Origin: Anaerolineae bacterium
GTDB lineage: Bacteria; Chloroflexota; Anaerolineae; 4572-78; J111
Assembly: GCA_022071955.1 (NCBI GenBank)
Contig: JAJVIM010000036.1
Coordinates: 1-36,545, forward strand
Length of the DNA stretch: 36,545 nt
Direction of reading: 5' to 3'
The translations under genes and the position numbers were made by a program. The notes under the pieces were generated by a model. The model did not search any database. It was not told where the DNA came from and was given only the letters and a program-made list of their open reading frames with translations. Of the stretch, positions 17,701-23,550 are shown piece by piece; the first letter of the stretch is position 1, and each line of letters opens with the position of its first letter.

Positions 17701-20474
17701 TGGATCAACCGGCGACATTGACCCTGGGCAACGGGGCAGCCACCGTTTACGATTACTACGATCAGAACCAACCGGCCAATCTGCGCACCTTCCGGCTGCA
17801 CAATTTGCAAACCACCGGGCCGGGGGGAACGTTGCAAAACCTGACCTACAGCTACGATCCGGTGGGTAATGTTGAGACCCGTTCCGATACAGCAGCCGGG
17901 GGAGACTGGCAGTATAGTTATGACGCCCTGGACCGGTTGACCGGCGCCACCCGCAATGTTGCCGAGAGTTACAGCTACAACTATGACCGGCTCGGTAACC
18001 TGACCGCCCGTACCGAACCGAACCTTGATCTAAGCCTGGCCTACCCCACCGCCGGCCAGCCCCGGCCCCACGCTCCGATTCAACTTCAAAATGGAGCTAA
18101 CCCGGCCACCTCCTTTGGCTATGACAACAACGGTAATCGAGCCAGCGACGCCAATCGCACCTATACCTATGATATTGAAAATCACCTGACTCAGGTTGTT
18201 AGCGGCACCGAAACCACCACTTTTGAGTATGACGGCCAGGGCAATCGGGTTAAGCGCATTAACCCGGATGAGACGCAGACAATTTATATCGGGGAGTATT
18301 ATGAAATACAACCTGGAAATACCCAGTTTATAGAGATTAGTGACAATGTGAAGTTTCTTCTTGATACATCTTACGAGAACCAACACGGAGCTGCAACCAT
18401 AAGCAATACCTTATATACAACGTGGCCGAGCTCAGAATATGGTTCTCCATTGTATTATGCCAAGGCGGAGAATGGGGCTTGGTCGGCGCCAATTAGGGTA
18501 TCCACACCTAATAAAGTTGGTTATGATCCCACTATAGTGGTGTATAACAATGGGAGCGATGATGTTCTTAACGTGGCCTGGATTGGTAGTGATAGTCATC
18601 TTTATAATAGCCGGTCAACAGATAGTGGCAGCAGTTGGAGCGTCCAGAGTTTATCTTACAACCGGACTGATCCGTATTTCCCTTCTTGGCAACCGGCGCT
18701 GGCCATTGATCCCCAAACCCAGAAAACCCATCTGGTTTGGTCTGAAAACGCAATAATAAATGGTTGTGGGGATAATCATATCTTCTATCGAGACTCAAAT
18801 AATGGCGGACAAAGCTGGAGTTCTATTGTCCGACTCAATCCCAATCCTTGTGTGTCTAATGCCCAACCTGATATAGCGCTCGAAGCCGACGGCGATGCTG
18901 TTGTGGTGTGGCGGCAAGCCGATTCTTACTCAACAGTTTACCCAGGTAATATTTATCTACGTCGCCAGGTAAATGGGATTTGGCAATCAGCATCTATGGT
19001 TTCTGAGGGCGATGGCCAGGCTTTATGGCCATATATTGCGGTCAACGGAAACGAATTTCATGTAATCTGGCAATATAATGATGAAATCCATTACCGCCAT
19101 TGGAATGGTTCTACCTGGGGAAGCGTTGAAACAATTGCGGCTGGTGATGGTTATGGTGCATGGAACCGGTCTCAGGATATAGCGGTTAACGGACTTGGCC
19201 AGGTTAATGTGACCTGGGTTACAAATCAAGGGGATACCGTATTAATTACCCGTGACAATGGAACTTGGTTGGCGCCAAAAGTGATTGCTGCCGGGTTTGG
19301 GGGTGATAATCTTGTGCTCCTGATTGATGACCAGGATAACCCTCAAATTATCCAACGACAAGACGCAAAGCTTTATCACTTGGTGGAAACTGAAACTACG
19401 GGGTCCAGCACCAAACACTACTACACCGGCAATGGCCAGCGAATTGCCACCCGCGTAGCCGACCAGGTATACTATCTCCACAGTGACCACCTGAGCAGCA
19501 CCAGCCTCGTCACCGACCAGAGCGGCTACGAAACCGGGCGGGTGGAATATTCACCCTACGGTTCCATCATCGAGCAGAACGGTGCGCTGCCCACCGACCG
19601 CCTCTACACCGGCCAGCGTCGCGAGGACAGCCTCGGTCTGTATGATTACCGGGCCAGAATGTACGACCCGCTGGCCGGCAGTTTCACCCAGCCAGACTCG
19701 CTGGTGCCGGAGCCGGGCCATCCACGGGGGTGGAATCGGTACGGGTACGGATATAATAACCCTGTCAAATACACGGACCCAAGCGGGCATTGTGGTGAAA
19801 CCTACAGCGGTAACTTGGACTTAAACGCCACGGTTAATCAACAGTGTTATGAATTGGCAAAGACATTTACATATGAGCTTGCAGAAAGTGGAATAGCCCC
19901 ATTACGTGAAGATGGGCGGATTGCCAATCTAAGTGACTACAACCTGTATGTTTTGCAAAAGCTTCGATACAACTGGCTTGCTATACATAAAGGACTTGCC
20001 CAACCGATATTTCCTACCAACCCAAATCAATTACCTCTTGGTCAACCCTTTGAGGTAACAAGCACATTTGTTGGTTTTCCTGATCAAACTGTATTTATGT
20101 TGGATGTATTTTCAGCGGGTAGTAATATCGGCGGTCTTATGGGTGGAATTGTCGTCAGTTTGTTTGCCACTCCAGTAGCTGGTGCTTTGGTGTTCGCAGG
20201 AGGAGAAGCTAGCAGTGCGACATTTGATTTTATCTCTATAGCATATGCATTTACCAAGGACTATAGTACAGGTGTACAAGAAATCAAAGACTTTTTTGTA
20301 CAGCAAGGCATAGAAAAATCCGTCGAGGAAGTAATAATTGAAAAACGCACAAAAATGATTTTTAAGCAAGTTGGAGCAATAACCCCGTCTGTAGCTGGTA
20401 TACCATTTGATCTGTGGAGTATGTATGAAGAGAAACAGAGAGGAACTGAAATAAGGGTCATTCCCAAGCCTTAA
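5784..20474 (+). CDS. Giant secreted PKD/DUF11/RHS-repeat protein with variable C-terminal tip
   Basis: A 4,896-aa protein exported by a Sec signal (about residues 1-30, ending SPLLAQAAP). Rough order: PKD 1-6 (50-573), DUF11 (579-688), PKD 7-8 (690-860), an Ig-like stretch (870-968), an uncharacterised beta region (973-1196), 14 VWxD...DIYGQ repeats (1201-1940), PKD 9 (1943-2026), a LamG-like region (2028-2235), PKD 10 (2238-2312), a malectin-like region (2316-2518), DUF11, PKD 11, a DUF2341-like segment, an SpvB-like block (about 2990-3180), many YD repeats, an inserted propeller (about 4170-4538), the RHS core ending KYTDPSGHC (about 4667), and a 229-aa tip. PKD and DUF11 domains are surface stalks. 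The RHS shell normally encloses the tip, which acts as a toxin or adhesin. AGGGGGA precedes the ATG. The tip has hydrophobic segments and no recognised catalytic motif. Confidence 0.9.
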   Translation: MSHLPFEIVIRLVVVVSVCFSSFSPLLAQAAPNRRSAGYLGEVQAAAPVAAFSADPLSGNAPLDVAFSNNSTAATLYEWDFGDGTGSTEASPNHTYNQSGVYTVTLQAGATLSGTGGTVTDTLTLTGYITVSEPAAPVAAFSADPVTGDAPLPVAFSNSSTAATLYEWDFGDGTTSSEADPTHIYLTPGVYTVTLQAGDTLSGTGGVVTDTLTLTDYITVSEPAAPLPQAEFAASPLSGTAPLTVTFTNSSTNASVYEWDFGDGGSQLTINNEQLTTTHVYTAGGVYTITLQAGNGVVTDTLTRTAYLTVTDVVTPVAAFSADPLSGTAPLTVTFSNNSVNAEQYLWDFGDGATSTETNPGHTYSQSGLYTVTLQAGVTLPGSGEVVTDTLRQAGYIEVVAPGTPQPDFSASPVNGTIPLTVTFTNSSTNASRYEWDFGDGTPAVVTTPPALTITHVYTTAGRYTVTLTAGKTTAETGEVVSRTLSRATYITATEPVTADFSAFPQQGTLPLLVQFLNTSGGADSYVWDFGDGTGSTEASPSHTYSQSGVYTVSLQAGSTLVTGTLTRTGYITVTDSGHPALAIGITAPATVTAGEPITYTLTVTNSGNVTVSNVVITNALPANATYVSGGSLAGRVVSWPAGSLTPGTSVSVDLGVTASTTITNSDYGAMAAGGVVVAGVEPVVTLVTAPLVVDFSAFPHQAAAPTLVQFLDNSSGSITAYAWDFGDGLTSTLASPTHTYSTTGVYSVSLTISSPTDSATLTRPNYISVTQPTTPLTVTTPLTVDFNAFPQQGTLPLLVQFFNNSSGATGYAWDFGDGLTSTLASPTHTYVTAGTYTVTLTALDAGSRNPVSRSRAITVRPAVMPLIGQPARVQIAVKRSASPGHPIKPGGPQSDIDYWLAVTVLDAGGQAVADGTPVNVTVQGGQVGRSQLQTRHGIASVQFKATPGQAVSITAGAGSAQSVLQLTGSAAPRPSLPQLRAGQPRYGDEAAAIVAARNAVQPLGPDNLRAENPTRRIDFSPGAVTFSLKGQDERLTAQRSPAAEVGFQLLDIRVGRQSLVTGQPGLTTEGNWVTYRDPNAAWQVVYEAGEASLEQYFVFEDELPGGGDLVLEGRFQTTAQPMLLSDDAGLRFVPPGQSVAAADSLTLAFGPTWVEDGRGRRLLAHLELQGKQLRITIPGDWLARASYPIVVDPALGPAQLVSSPQGEAVDPAVASDGSNFLTVWRWNDDIYGQRSDASGNLVGDMIVINQAEGLQSRPEVVYNAVAGEYLVIWEDHRYGLTYGSVRGQRVSTTGQLQGSELEIVPFRKKLDAPAVAVGDDGHYLVVWDDAEDWPDDIYGQLLTGNGTLTGTVQLLNDNTTLQQGYPRLAYDSQTDVFLVVWQEQSGGDYRVTSQRVDAAGAKVGSNQILATGSTGRDLWYPVTAANGAGQFLVVWQEEVSGSARDVRAVRVNAGTGQPTGSAMTLDAGSNNERYAVVTALSTSTYLAVWQDREDIEARSIASSDGSLGSVLIVRDNGWGWHSYPDVVHGGSQSLAVWSDDTQAGQEIIIGRRVADSGSTSGGIFAISPYYSHRQYVAVSPAPAPGSDFLLAWQQASDNPEPDIFAQRVDSQGQATGPQITITTDLAAQERAALATGGNGYLLVWQDQRNAGSSDIYGYLLDSNGALSGTLLTITVASGDQIEPAVAYNSHRAEYLVMWSDYRNGSNSDIYGQIVGSDGSPGATVDLSGLSNNQLRVAVVYNPDQDYYLAVWEDWRGSPRDLYGQVISPDGSLVGSDFVIAVAAGEQESPGLAYDPLTGTFLVVWEDHRSGNADIYGQLLDSTAALSGSNFALATVSNDQKEPQVAALNNGEFLVTWYDRRDSWVPDIYAQRVNSLGSLLDEPDTAADESSPSLHLPLEDSEDYTELPNVAYNPVGGQALITWNNKEDGGIYTRRYTPVSPPVPQASFNATPTSGAVPLAVTFTDTSSGTVVSREWAFGDGTPSTTTGLTVSHTYLATGTFTSVLTVANPGGTSPTTALITVTPRITPDLSEFTTGLAQGFESFELGIDPTFWVDQRDDTTTRDDFKALWTGDSLGLGAVYEGSKTVYSHYAIPGWSAWQNYEYSGRLKLTADGEIGVSFYSGYPANQQQTYLLYRQAGGNFQLAAVGSSLAGDLDLGLTPQPDSWYRFRLQAVTQPDGVMLRAKVWLNGQSEPGDWQALATDTQATRLTGGTVGVRTYGAGSKYFDDLWVTPLLEPVAAFTASPDQGPAPLVVTLTNLSLNASQYVWNFGDGTSSLQASPVHTYSEAGVYTVTLLAGNGVVTDTLTRPAYINARALQAAFAFGATTWTRPTANEPEVSYTKVVQNGQNFVYSSTPGYGYVDTAAIDSTPNNRGVYSGDDEIYDQFIGAKNNGQIIFRIDVPNGQYRFVAAGGDPSSGYKHSTTLLVQDGATGPTLTLVSDFTPASASEFWTVGFDDKQAPPADGTAPDPILTPLSGSGILTVTQGYIRVIQQVGPGSSDGFGGDLNLFEVWQFPAVPPAGPPLTVTKAGPTSVPAGQPITYTLTVTNSGSLTVTNVVISDTIPVGANYITGGTRISDVVNWDIPTLAGGEMISVTLAVTAAGIITNSDYGVTADGIAFVAGQQAVATEVYLLPVADFSATPLSGTVPLTVTFTNQSLNATDYLWDFGDSITSTVISPTHAYTAAGVYTVSLTAGDTLSGTGGVVTDTVTKANYIQTVSPGLERVWWDENFFYRLPLLLSPNQPLTPTTGITTVLEIELDTTSLISATQMRPDGHDLRVVYWDQTTGWQELPRAVVEPNSLTTTVRFPLQSAITTISDQYYLYYGNWVAATPPLLDETTAPLPVPSSSALEESALISATLLPGQSLTQTVTSADAQLQVDFPAQSVTEELHVTYTPYQATTDQGVNLLKRFVLNIVDANGVPPAQMPANVTISLIGDGINTSTQFFWNDGGALQNLATVVDVGQNKATINLNTVTNPGAVDVQARDLSFAGLPPSLDEASLRPDETDLFSGAATFDFPIAVPPGTAGMEPALNLSYSSRVAQDNFSRQSGVAGWGVDLNLPYIGRQTDNTNLRTPEVVVADRYYLVLGGVKSRLIKEIGSSSYRLEQDNHWRIERQSGGNCDQVAGLDCDYWIVTTRDGAQYRFGYEAAAIQRSIALAVNGTPAVYPGRYWLDQVQDLHGNTTIYTYGDRTTFSYNNTVYDAAVYLTTIDYTGNAGAGLPANRQVSFEYEPRLAAEIPDTTTCGATLCEVLTQRLKAIETSAGSQRAHRYELGYDDRTNGKVTHLLLTSITTTGATAGASLPPLTLDYHPLNEGGLLKMVDNGYGAATEYDYRWYGDAGQFIWQRTTTVDQETRVTSLDYSDFTQERPGQVDVTRPGGSRVETVFYNDPDRQGRAEYVRVYEAGSPTWLQQSHYTYNPVTTVNSDPPARFVPLADVTHQIGSKSLQTSYEYDTATGNLTEVNEQGDPARSDDDRRTVTEYTLNTTSWLVDRPKQTTVYDENDLVAAQTRYYYDNHPLLDTPPTLGELTRREQLNLDSSGPDLVTQYDYDSFGNPTHISDGQGNTTVTTYEDTYFTFPETVTQPAVNGLSLQATTHYDARWGLPVQVFDVNNQLTVYDYNDLGRVQDVTNPANIVTHYAYTDASSGREVAITQAYGQPEALTTNTRYNGLGELTREERPGQNGPIITEYQYDELGRPAAVSVPRLSSTAPDWTIYTYDALSRQTQVTHPDGTYQTLTYENWDRVTTIDANGHQTRRYSDGLGRLRETQVFTGSGATLSLYSRMTYAYDANDNLRQVHQFDNGATELTPPVVITVNSLGQKMALDDPDLGLWQYTYNDNGNLATQTDARGQTITFHYDALNRLWQKTYSDGSPPITYEYDQGSYGRGQRTGMTDTTGSTAWSYDRLGRLITETKTITGAGAFVTHYTYDSLDRVETMTYPDGEVITTTYNSQGLPASLASSLGDSYLADATYTALDQPATLTLGNGAATVYDYYDQNQPANLRTFRLHNLQTTGPGGTLQNLTYSYDPVGNVETRSDTAAGGDWQYSYDALDRLTGATRNVAESYSYNYDRLGNLTARTEPNLDLSLAYPTAGQPRPHAPIQLQNGANPATSFGYDNNGNRASDANRTYTYDIENHLTQVVSGTETTTFEYDGQGNRVKRINPDETQTIYIGEYYEIQPGNTQFIEISDNVKFLLDTSYENQHGAATISNTLYTTWPSSEYGSPLYYAKAENGAWSAPIRVSTPNKVGYDPTIVVYNNGSDDVLNVAWIGSDSHLYNSRSTDSGSSWSVQSLSYNRTDPYFPSWQPALAIDPQTQKTHLVWSENAIINGCGDNHIFYRDSNNGGQSWSSIVRLNPNPCVSNAQPDIALEADGDAVVVWRQADSYSTVYPGNIYLRRQVNGIWQSASMVSEGDGQALWPYIAVNGNEFHVIWQYNDEIHYRHWNGSTWGSVETIAAGDGYGAWNRSQDIAVNGLGQVNVTWVTNQGDTVLITRDNGTWLAPKVIAAGFGGDNLVLLIDDQDNPQIIQRQDAKLYHLVETETTGSSTKHYYTGNGQRIATRVADQVYYLHSDHLSSTSLVTDQSGYETGRVEYSPYGSIIEQNGALPTDRLYTGQRREDSLGLYDYRARMYDPLAGSFTQPDSLVPEPGHPRGWNRYGYGYNNPVKYTDPSGHCGETYSGNLDLNATVNQQCYELAKTFTYELAESGIAPLREDGRIANLSDYNLYVLQKLRYNWLAIHKGLAQPIFPTNPNQLPLGQPFEVTSTFVGFPDQTVFMLDVFSAGSNIGGLMGGIVVSLFATPVAGALVFAGGEASSATFDFISIAYAFTKDYSTGVQEIKDFFVQQGIEKSVEEVIIEKRTKMIFKQVGAITPSVAGIPFDLWSMYEEKQRGTEIRVIPKP
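18290..19400 (+). other. Propeller-like block inserted in the RHS shell (part of the giant gene)
   Basis: About 370 residues interrupt the usual junction between the last YD repeats (TIYIGEYYE) and the RHS core (SSTKHYYTGNGQRIATR). The block has repeated HLVWS / VVVWRQ / FHVIWQY / VNVTWV strands and Asp-box-like SxDxGxxW turns (STDSGSSWS, SNNGGQSWS), as in sialidase/BNR-type beta-propellers. The DNA is visibly richer in A and T than the flanking RHS sequence. This suggests later acquisition of the block in frame. Confidence 0.75.
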
Positions 20475-20505
20475 TGGTCCCACAATAGGAGGAACTCATT
20501 GTTGA

Positions 20506-20883
20506 ATGGAAATAAGTTTTATGTTTGAGGATATGAAACTCTCAATAATAATAGCATTAGCAACAATTTTTTTAACACTTTTGATCATTGCGGTGGTTAG
20601 CATACTTCATGTTCAGAAGTCATTAATGAGTAAAAATTTTTTTCTGTATGTTTTTTTCCCGGCGGTACTTTTGCCGGTTTCTATAATAGCAACATATATT
20701 GTTTGGCCTGGAAATACCTTGAATCTAGCCATAAGGTTGTTAATTGCTGTAGGGCTTGATGTTTTAGCAATGGGTAATTTCTATTTGTTTTCAATTCGTT
20801 TTTACAAGGCGACAATTCCAGAATTCAAGGATTACTTTGAAGAAAACAGCAAAGAGAAAAAACAATCAGACATTAAGAGATAG
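20506..20883 (+). CDS. Small multi-pass membrane protein, candidate immunity protein
   Basis: A 125-aa protein with three hydrophobic segments: about residues 12-33 (IIIALATIFLTLLIIAVVSI), 45-66 and 75-98. It has a charged lysine/glutamate-rich C-terminus. It begins 31 bp after the giant RHS gene, with a strong AGGAGGA site about 12 nt before its ATG. It is AT-rich like the RHS tip. Position directly behind an RHS tip is where immunity genes are found. A membrane immunity protein would fit a tip with hydrophobic segments. There is no family match, so the role is inference. Confidence 0.6.
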   Translation: MEISFMFEDMKLSIIIALATIFLTLLIIAVVSILHVQKSLMSKNFFLYVFFPAVLLPVSIIATYIVWPGNTLNLAIRLLIAVGLDVLAMGNFYLFSIRFYKATIPEFKDYFEENSKEKKQSDIKR

Positions 20884-20964
20884 GCGGGGTAGAGCCGCTT
20901 AAATCGGATCGAGTTATATAATTCAGCCATATCAGTCGCTTTTCGATTGCGTACCTCAATTCCA

Positions 20965-21611
20965 ACCAGCCTCGTCACCGACCAGAGCGGCTACGAAACC
21001 GGGCGGGTGGAATATTCACCCTACGGCGCCATCATCCAGCAGAACGGCTCGCTGCCCACCGACCGCCTCTACACCGGCCAGCGTCGCGAGGACAGCCTCG
21101 GTCTGTATGATTACCGGGCCAGAATGTACGATCGCTGACTGGCAGTTTCACCCAGCCGGACTCGATTGTGCCGGAGGTGGGCCATCCACGGGGGTGGAAT
21201 CGATACGGGTATGTGTATGGGAATCCGGTCAAATACACGGACCCGAGCGGGCATTGTTATGGAATTGCCAGTGGACTGAGAAATACCTTCTACGCTCAGA
21301 CCTGTGAAAATCTAGACTTATCCTACATCATTAGGACTAGCCCTGATACGACCATTGGTCAAAAAGTCGGTGCAGCATTCTATTCCGGTGCGGTGTATGG
21401 TTCTCATTTGTCAGCAATTGTTGGAGCATCTGTAGCTTCGGTTGGATGTTTAACAGGAGCAGGTACTGTAGTTTGTACAGGCGCAGGGACAGTTGCAACA
21501 ACTGCATCGGCAGATGGAGATCCAACAAATGAAACACGTGCTTTACAAGGTGTGATTGAACGGGGCTTTGGTGGCAATCAAGAACTGTATAAGCAATTTA
21601 TGCAACAGTGA
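20965..21611 (+). pseudogene. Displaced RHS core plus alternative tip, frameshifted
   Basis: From 20965 the DNA is nearly identical to the RHS core of the giant gene (about 19499-19790): TSLVTDQSGYETGRVEYSPY and onward. A one-base deletion near 21131, where GACCCGCTGG became GATCGCTGA, puts a stop after ARMYDR. The other frame continues as GHPRGWNRYGYVYGNPVKYT into DPSGH and a different tip of about 115 residues. That tip contains a glycine/alanine-rich hydrophobic stretch. It has no start codon or RBS of its own. This is the standard form of an orphan tip cassette left by C-terminal exchange. Confidence 0.82.
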
Positions 21612-21640
21612 GTAGGTTGGGTCGAGAGACGAGACCCAAC
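21611..21640. repeat. REP-like hairpin, copy 1
   Basis: GTTGGGTC (21616-21623) pairs with GACCCAAC (21633-21640) directly after the orphan tip stop. The TAGG-TGGGT...GAGACCCA core is shared with the hairpin at 22751-22786, so it is a dispersed repeat. No T-tract follows. Confidence 0.65.
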
Positions 21641-21789
21641 AGATAGTGATACACATCAACGGTAAACCAGCCCTTCCGGTGGCGGAACACTCTCAATTCA
21701 CCTCACCGAGCGGCAACAATGCCTGTTTAAATCACCCAATTCACCCACCGGCCGGAATTGCAGGTGCCGTCCTATCTGCTACAAAGGAA
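21641..21789. other. Short non-coding stretch
   Basis: I see no gene, promoter or strong structure here. It separates the orphan RHS cassette from the end of the TPR fragment. Confidence 0.4.
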
Positions 21790-22749
21790 TCAATGCCCCC
21801 CTAATTGCTCTATTCTCCGTTTCAATAGCCGCCAAATGGCCAATAGCCCCAATTTTTGTCGGTACAGGTTTTTAACGAGGCGAGTCAAAGCAAACAGCAA
21901 GGCTTGTATCTGCCCGGCGCGGAGCAATTGGGGCAGCAACTCGGCCAGCACCTGGAGTTCAAGCGGGGGCATTGGCATTTGGGTTAATATTTCCAGGGCT
22001 TGCCGGTACTGAAGGATCGCCCCGGCCCGGTCGCCGCGTTTACCTGCCAGGCGGCCAAAGGCCAAATGGCACAAAACTATCGCCCGTTGGTCGTACAACT
22101 CCTTTGAGATGGCCAGGGCTTCATCGAGCAACGGCTCGGCCTCAGCCAGCCGGTCACAGCCCAGATAAGCCAGCGCCAGATTGATCGCGTTATTGGCAAT
22201 TCCCTCCTGTTCTTGCCGGCGGCGGCGGATCACCAACCCTTTTTCCAGCAGTGGAATTGCCGATGCAAAGTCTCGTTCCAGTACCAGAAAGCGACCCAGA
22301 CTCTGGTAGGCCACACACGCCAGGTTATCTTCCTCGCCATCCGCTTCAAACGCGGCTAAACTTTCGTGGTAATAAATCCCGGCCCGGCGAAAATCACCCC
22401 GGAACATAGCGATATTACCAAGCTGGCTAAGGGTGTACCCCTCGATTTCCAGATGACGGTGCCTCTCAGAGAGAGTCAAACAATCGGCCAAAAACCGCTC
22501 GGCTTGGGCATACGCCCCCTGTCGCAGGTAACAAATCCCGATTTGATGCAGAATTTCCGCCTGCTGAATGGGGAGAAGCAGTCCAAAGTCGGTGGCGTTG
22601 ACCAGTTGGTCGTACAGGGCTTGCGCCGCTTTTACTTGCCCCCGGTTATTATGAACAATGGCCAGTTGGGTGATAATTTCGGCCCTGGTGGGTGGATCGG
22701 ACAGGCAAGCCTGGTTGTCTACAATCCGTGACCAGACCCGAACCAGCAA
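21790..22749 (-). CDS. TPR-repeat protein, probably a 5-prime-truncated fragment
   Basis: About 319 residues of tandem helical repeats of TPR type, for example ILHQIGICYLRQGAYAQAER, GYTLSQLGNIAMFRGDFRRA and YQSLGRFLVLERDFASAIPL. In Chloroflexota such arrays usually form the C-terminal half of large ATPase or BTAD-type regulators. Here there is no ATG or recognisable ribosome site at the 5-prime end. The frame begins only with a TTG next to a REP-like hairpin and a decayed RHS core. I infer a fragment cut off by recombination. It is unlikely to be expressed as such. Confidence 0.6.
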   Translation of the reverse strand: MLVRVWSRIVDNQACLSDPPTRAEIITQLAIVHNNRGQVKAAQALYDQLVNATDFGLLLPIQQAEILHQIGICYLRQGAYAQAERFLADCLTLSERHRHLEIEGYTLSQLGNIAMFRGDFRRAGIYYHESLAAFEADGEEDNLACVAYQSLGRFLVLERDFASAIPLLEKGLVIRRRRQEQEGIANNAINLALAYLGCDRLAEAEPLLDEALAISKELYDQRAIVLCHLAFGRLAGKRGDRAGAILQYRQALEILTQMPMPPLELQVLAELLPQLLRAGQIQALLFALTRLVKNLYRQKLGLLAIWRLLKRRIEQLGGH

Positions 22750-22750
22750 G

Positions 22751-22786
22751 TAGGATGGGTTGAGATCACGAGACCCATCTTTTTCT
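22751..22786. repeat. REP-like hairpin, copy 2, with T-tract
   Basis: GATGGGT (22754-22760) pairs with GACCCATC (22772-22779), followed by TTTTTCTTT. It shares its core with the hairpin at 21611-21640. On the plus strand it could serve as an intrinsic terminator. The two copies bracket the TPR fragment. Confidence 0.65.
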
Positions 22787-22810
22787 TTGTTTAGTCCCCA
22801 TCACTCCTCC

Positions 22811-23036
22811 GGCCGCCAATTGCCACCCGCGTCGATGGTGAGCTATACTACCTCCACGGCGATCACCCTTCGTCAAACTCAGGGCAGGCCTCAATTCCCA
22901 CCAACCTGCTCCCGACAAGAGCGGCGCTGAAACCGGGCGGGTGGAATATTCCCCCTACGGCTCTGTCATCGAGCAAACCGGCTCGTTGCCCACCGACCGC
23001 CTCTACACCGGCCAATGCCGGCCTGTATGATTACAA
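22811..23036 (+). pseudogene. Decayed third copy of the RHS core
   Basis: DNA here matches the RHS core of the giant gene piecewise: ATTGCCACCCGCGT, the GAAACCGGGCGGGTGG block and CACCGACCGCCTCTACACC. It carries an insertion at 22866-22885, a deletion after 23010 and several frame changes, and it ends soon after CTGTATGATTAC. No coding capacity remains. It shares the CCTCAATTCC junction with the orphan cassette at 20955-20964 but not with the giant gene. Confidence 0.75.
22866..22885. repeat. Short palindrome-type repeat (CCCTTCG...CAGGGC) inside the RHS remnant
   Basis: This 20-bp sequence belongs to the widespread CCTGAG-TTGTCGAAGGG repeat type. It sits where the RHS core should read DHLSST, so it appears to have been inserted. 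Confidence 0.5.
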
Positions 23037-23105
23037 CGCTTGTTTCTTTGGGCTTATCACACGCTGCAAAAAACCACTGAAACAATGGCTTCAAGGCGAG
23101 CCGGG

Positions 23106-23186
23106 TCATCCGCCGGCAGGCCGGTCTGCCGGGCGCTGGTATCGCTGCGGCGCTTTGAGATTGTTACCACCGGTAATTTCAAACAT
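23106..23186 (-). CDS. Possible 26-aa peptide
   Basis: ATG at 23186 is preceded by AAAGGAT about 8 nt upstream, and starts MFEITGGNNLKAPQRYQ. It lies 25 nt after the stop of the preceding gene in the same operon. No homology is recognised. It could be the last gene of the sigma-factor operon, or chance. Confidence 0.3.
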   Translation of the reverse strand: MFEITGGNNLKAPQRYQRPADRPAGG

Positions 23187-23211
23187 CGTGGTTTATCCTT
23201 TGCAACGCAAA

Positions 23212-23550
23212 TCAGCCGGCAGCCGGGCAGACCGCCCACCACGTCGCCCGCGCCAGGATGTCCAGCACGGTTAAGGCTACGTGCAGGCGCATCGCCAGCG
23301 CATCGAGCAGGTTGAGCATATCCTGCCCCAGCCAGCCGGCTTCAAGCCGCGCCCGTCCCACCAGCGGAGCCAGCGTCACCCACATCGTCGCCAACCAGGT
23401 GGCGACCATTGCCACCCCCTCCGGCAGCGGCAGCAGCGACAACAACACGTCGCCGTTGTCGTCCTCCTGCACCACCATCAATGACAGGTAGGCCCCGACC
23501 CGGTGGACGGCCTGCATAGTTTTTCGCCGGGTAATGCTTCGCCTGGACAT
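23212..23550 (-). CDS. Small hydrophobic helical protein of the sigma-factor operon
   Basis: A 112-aa protein starting MSRRSITRRKTMQAV, with a basic N-terminus followed by long hydrophobic helices (about residues 45-65 and 75-105). It could be membrane-associated, though charged residues break up the segments. AGAGGTG lies 7 nt before the ATG. It follows the sigma-factor gene by 150 bp on the same strand. No family is recognised. A role linked to the sigma factor, such as anti-sigma or anchoring, is only a guess from position. Confidence 0.55.
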   Translation of the reverse strand: MSRRSITRRKTMQAVHRVGAYLSLMVVQEDDNGDVLLSLLPLPEGVAMVATWLATMWVTLAPLVGRARLEAGWLGQDMLNLLDALAMRLHVALTVLDILARATWWAVCPAAG

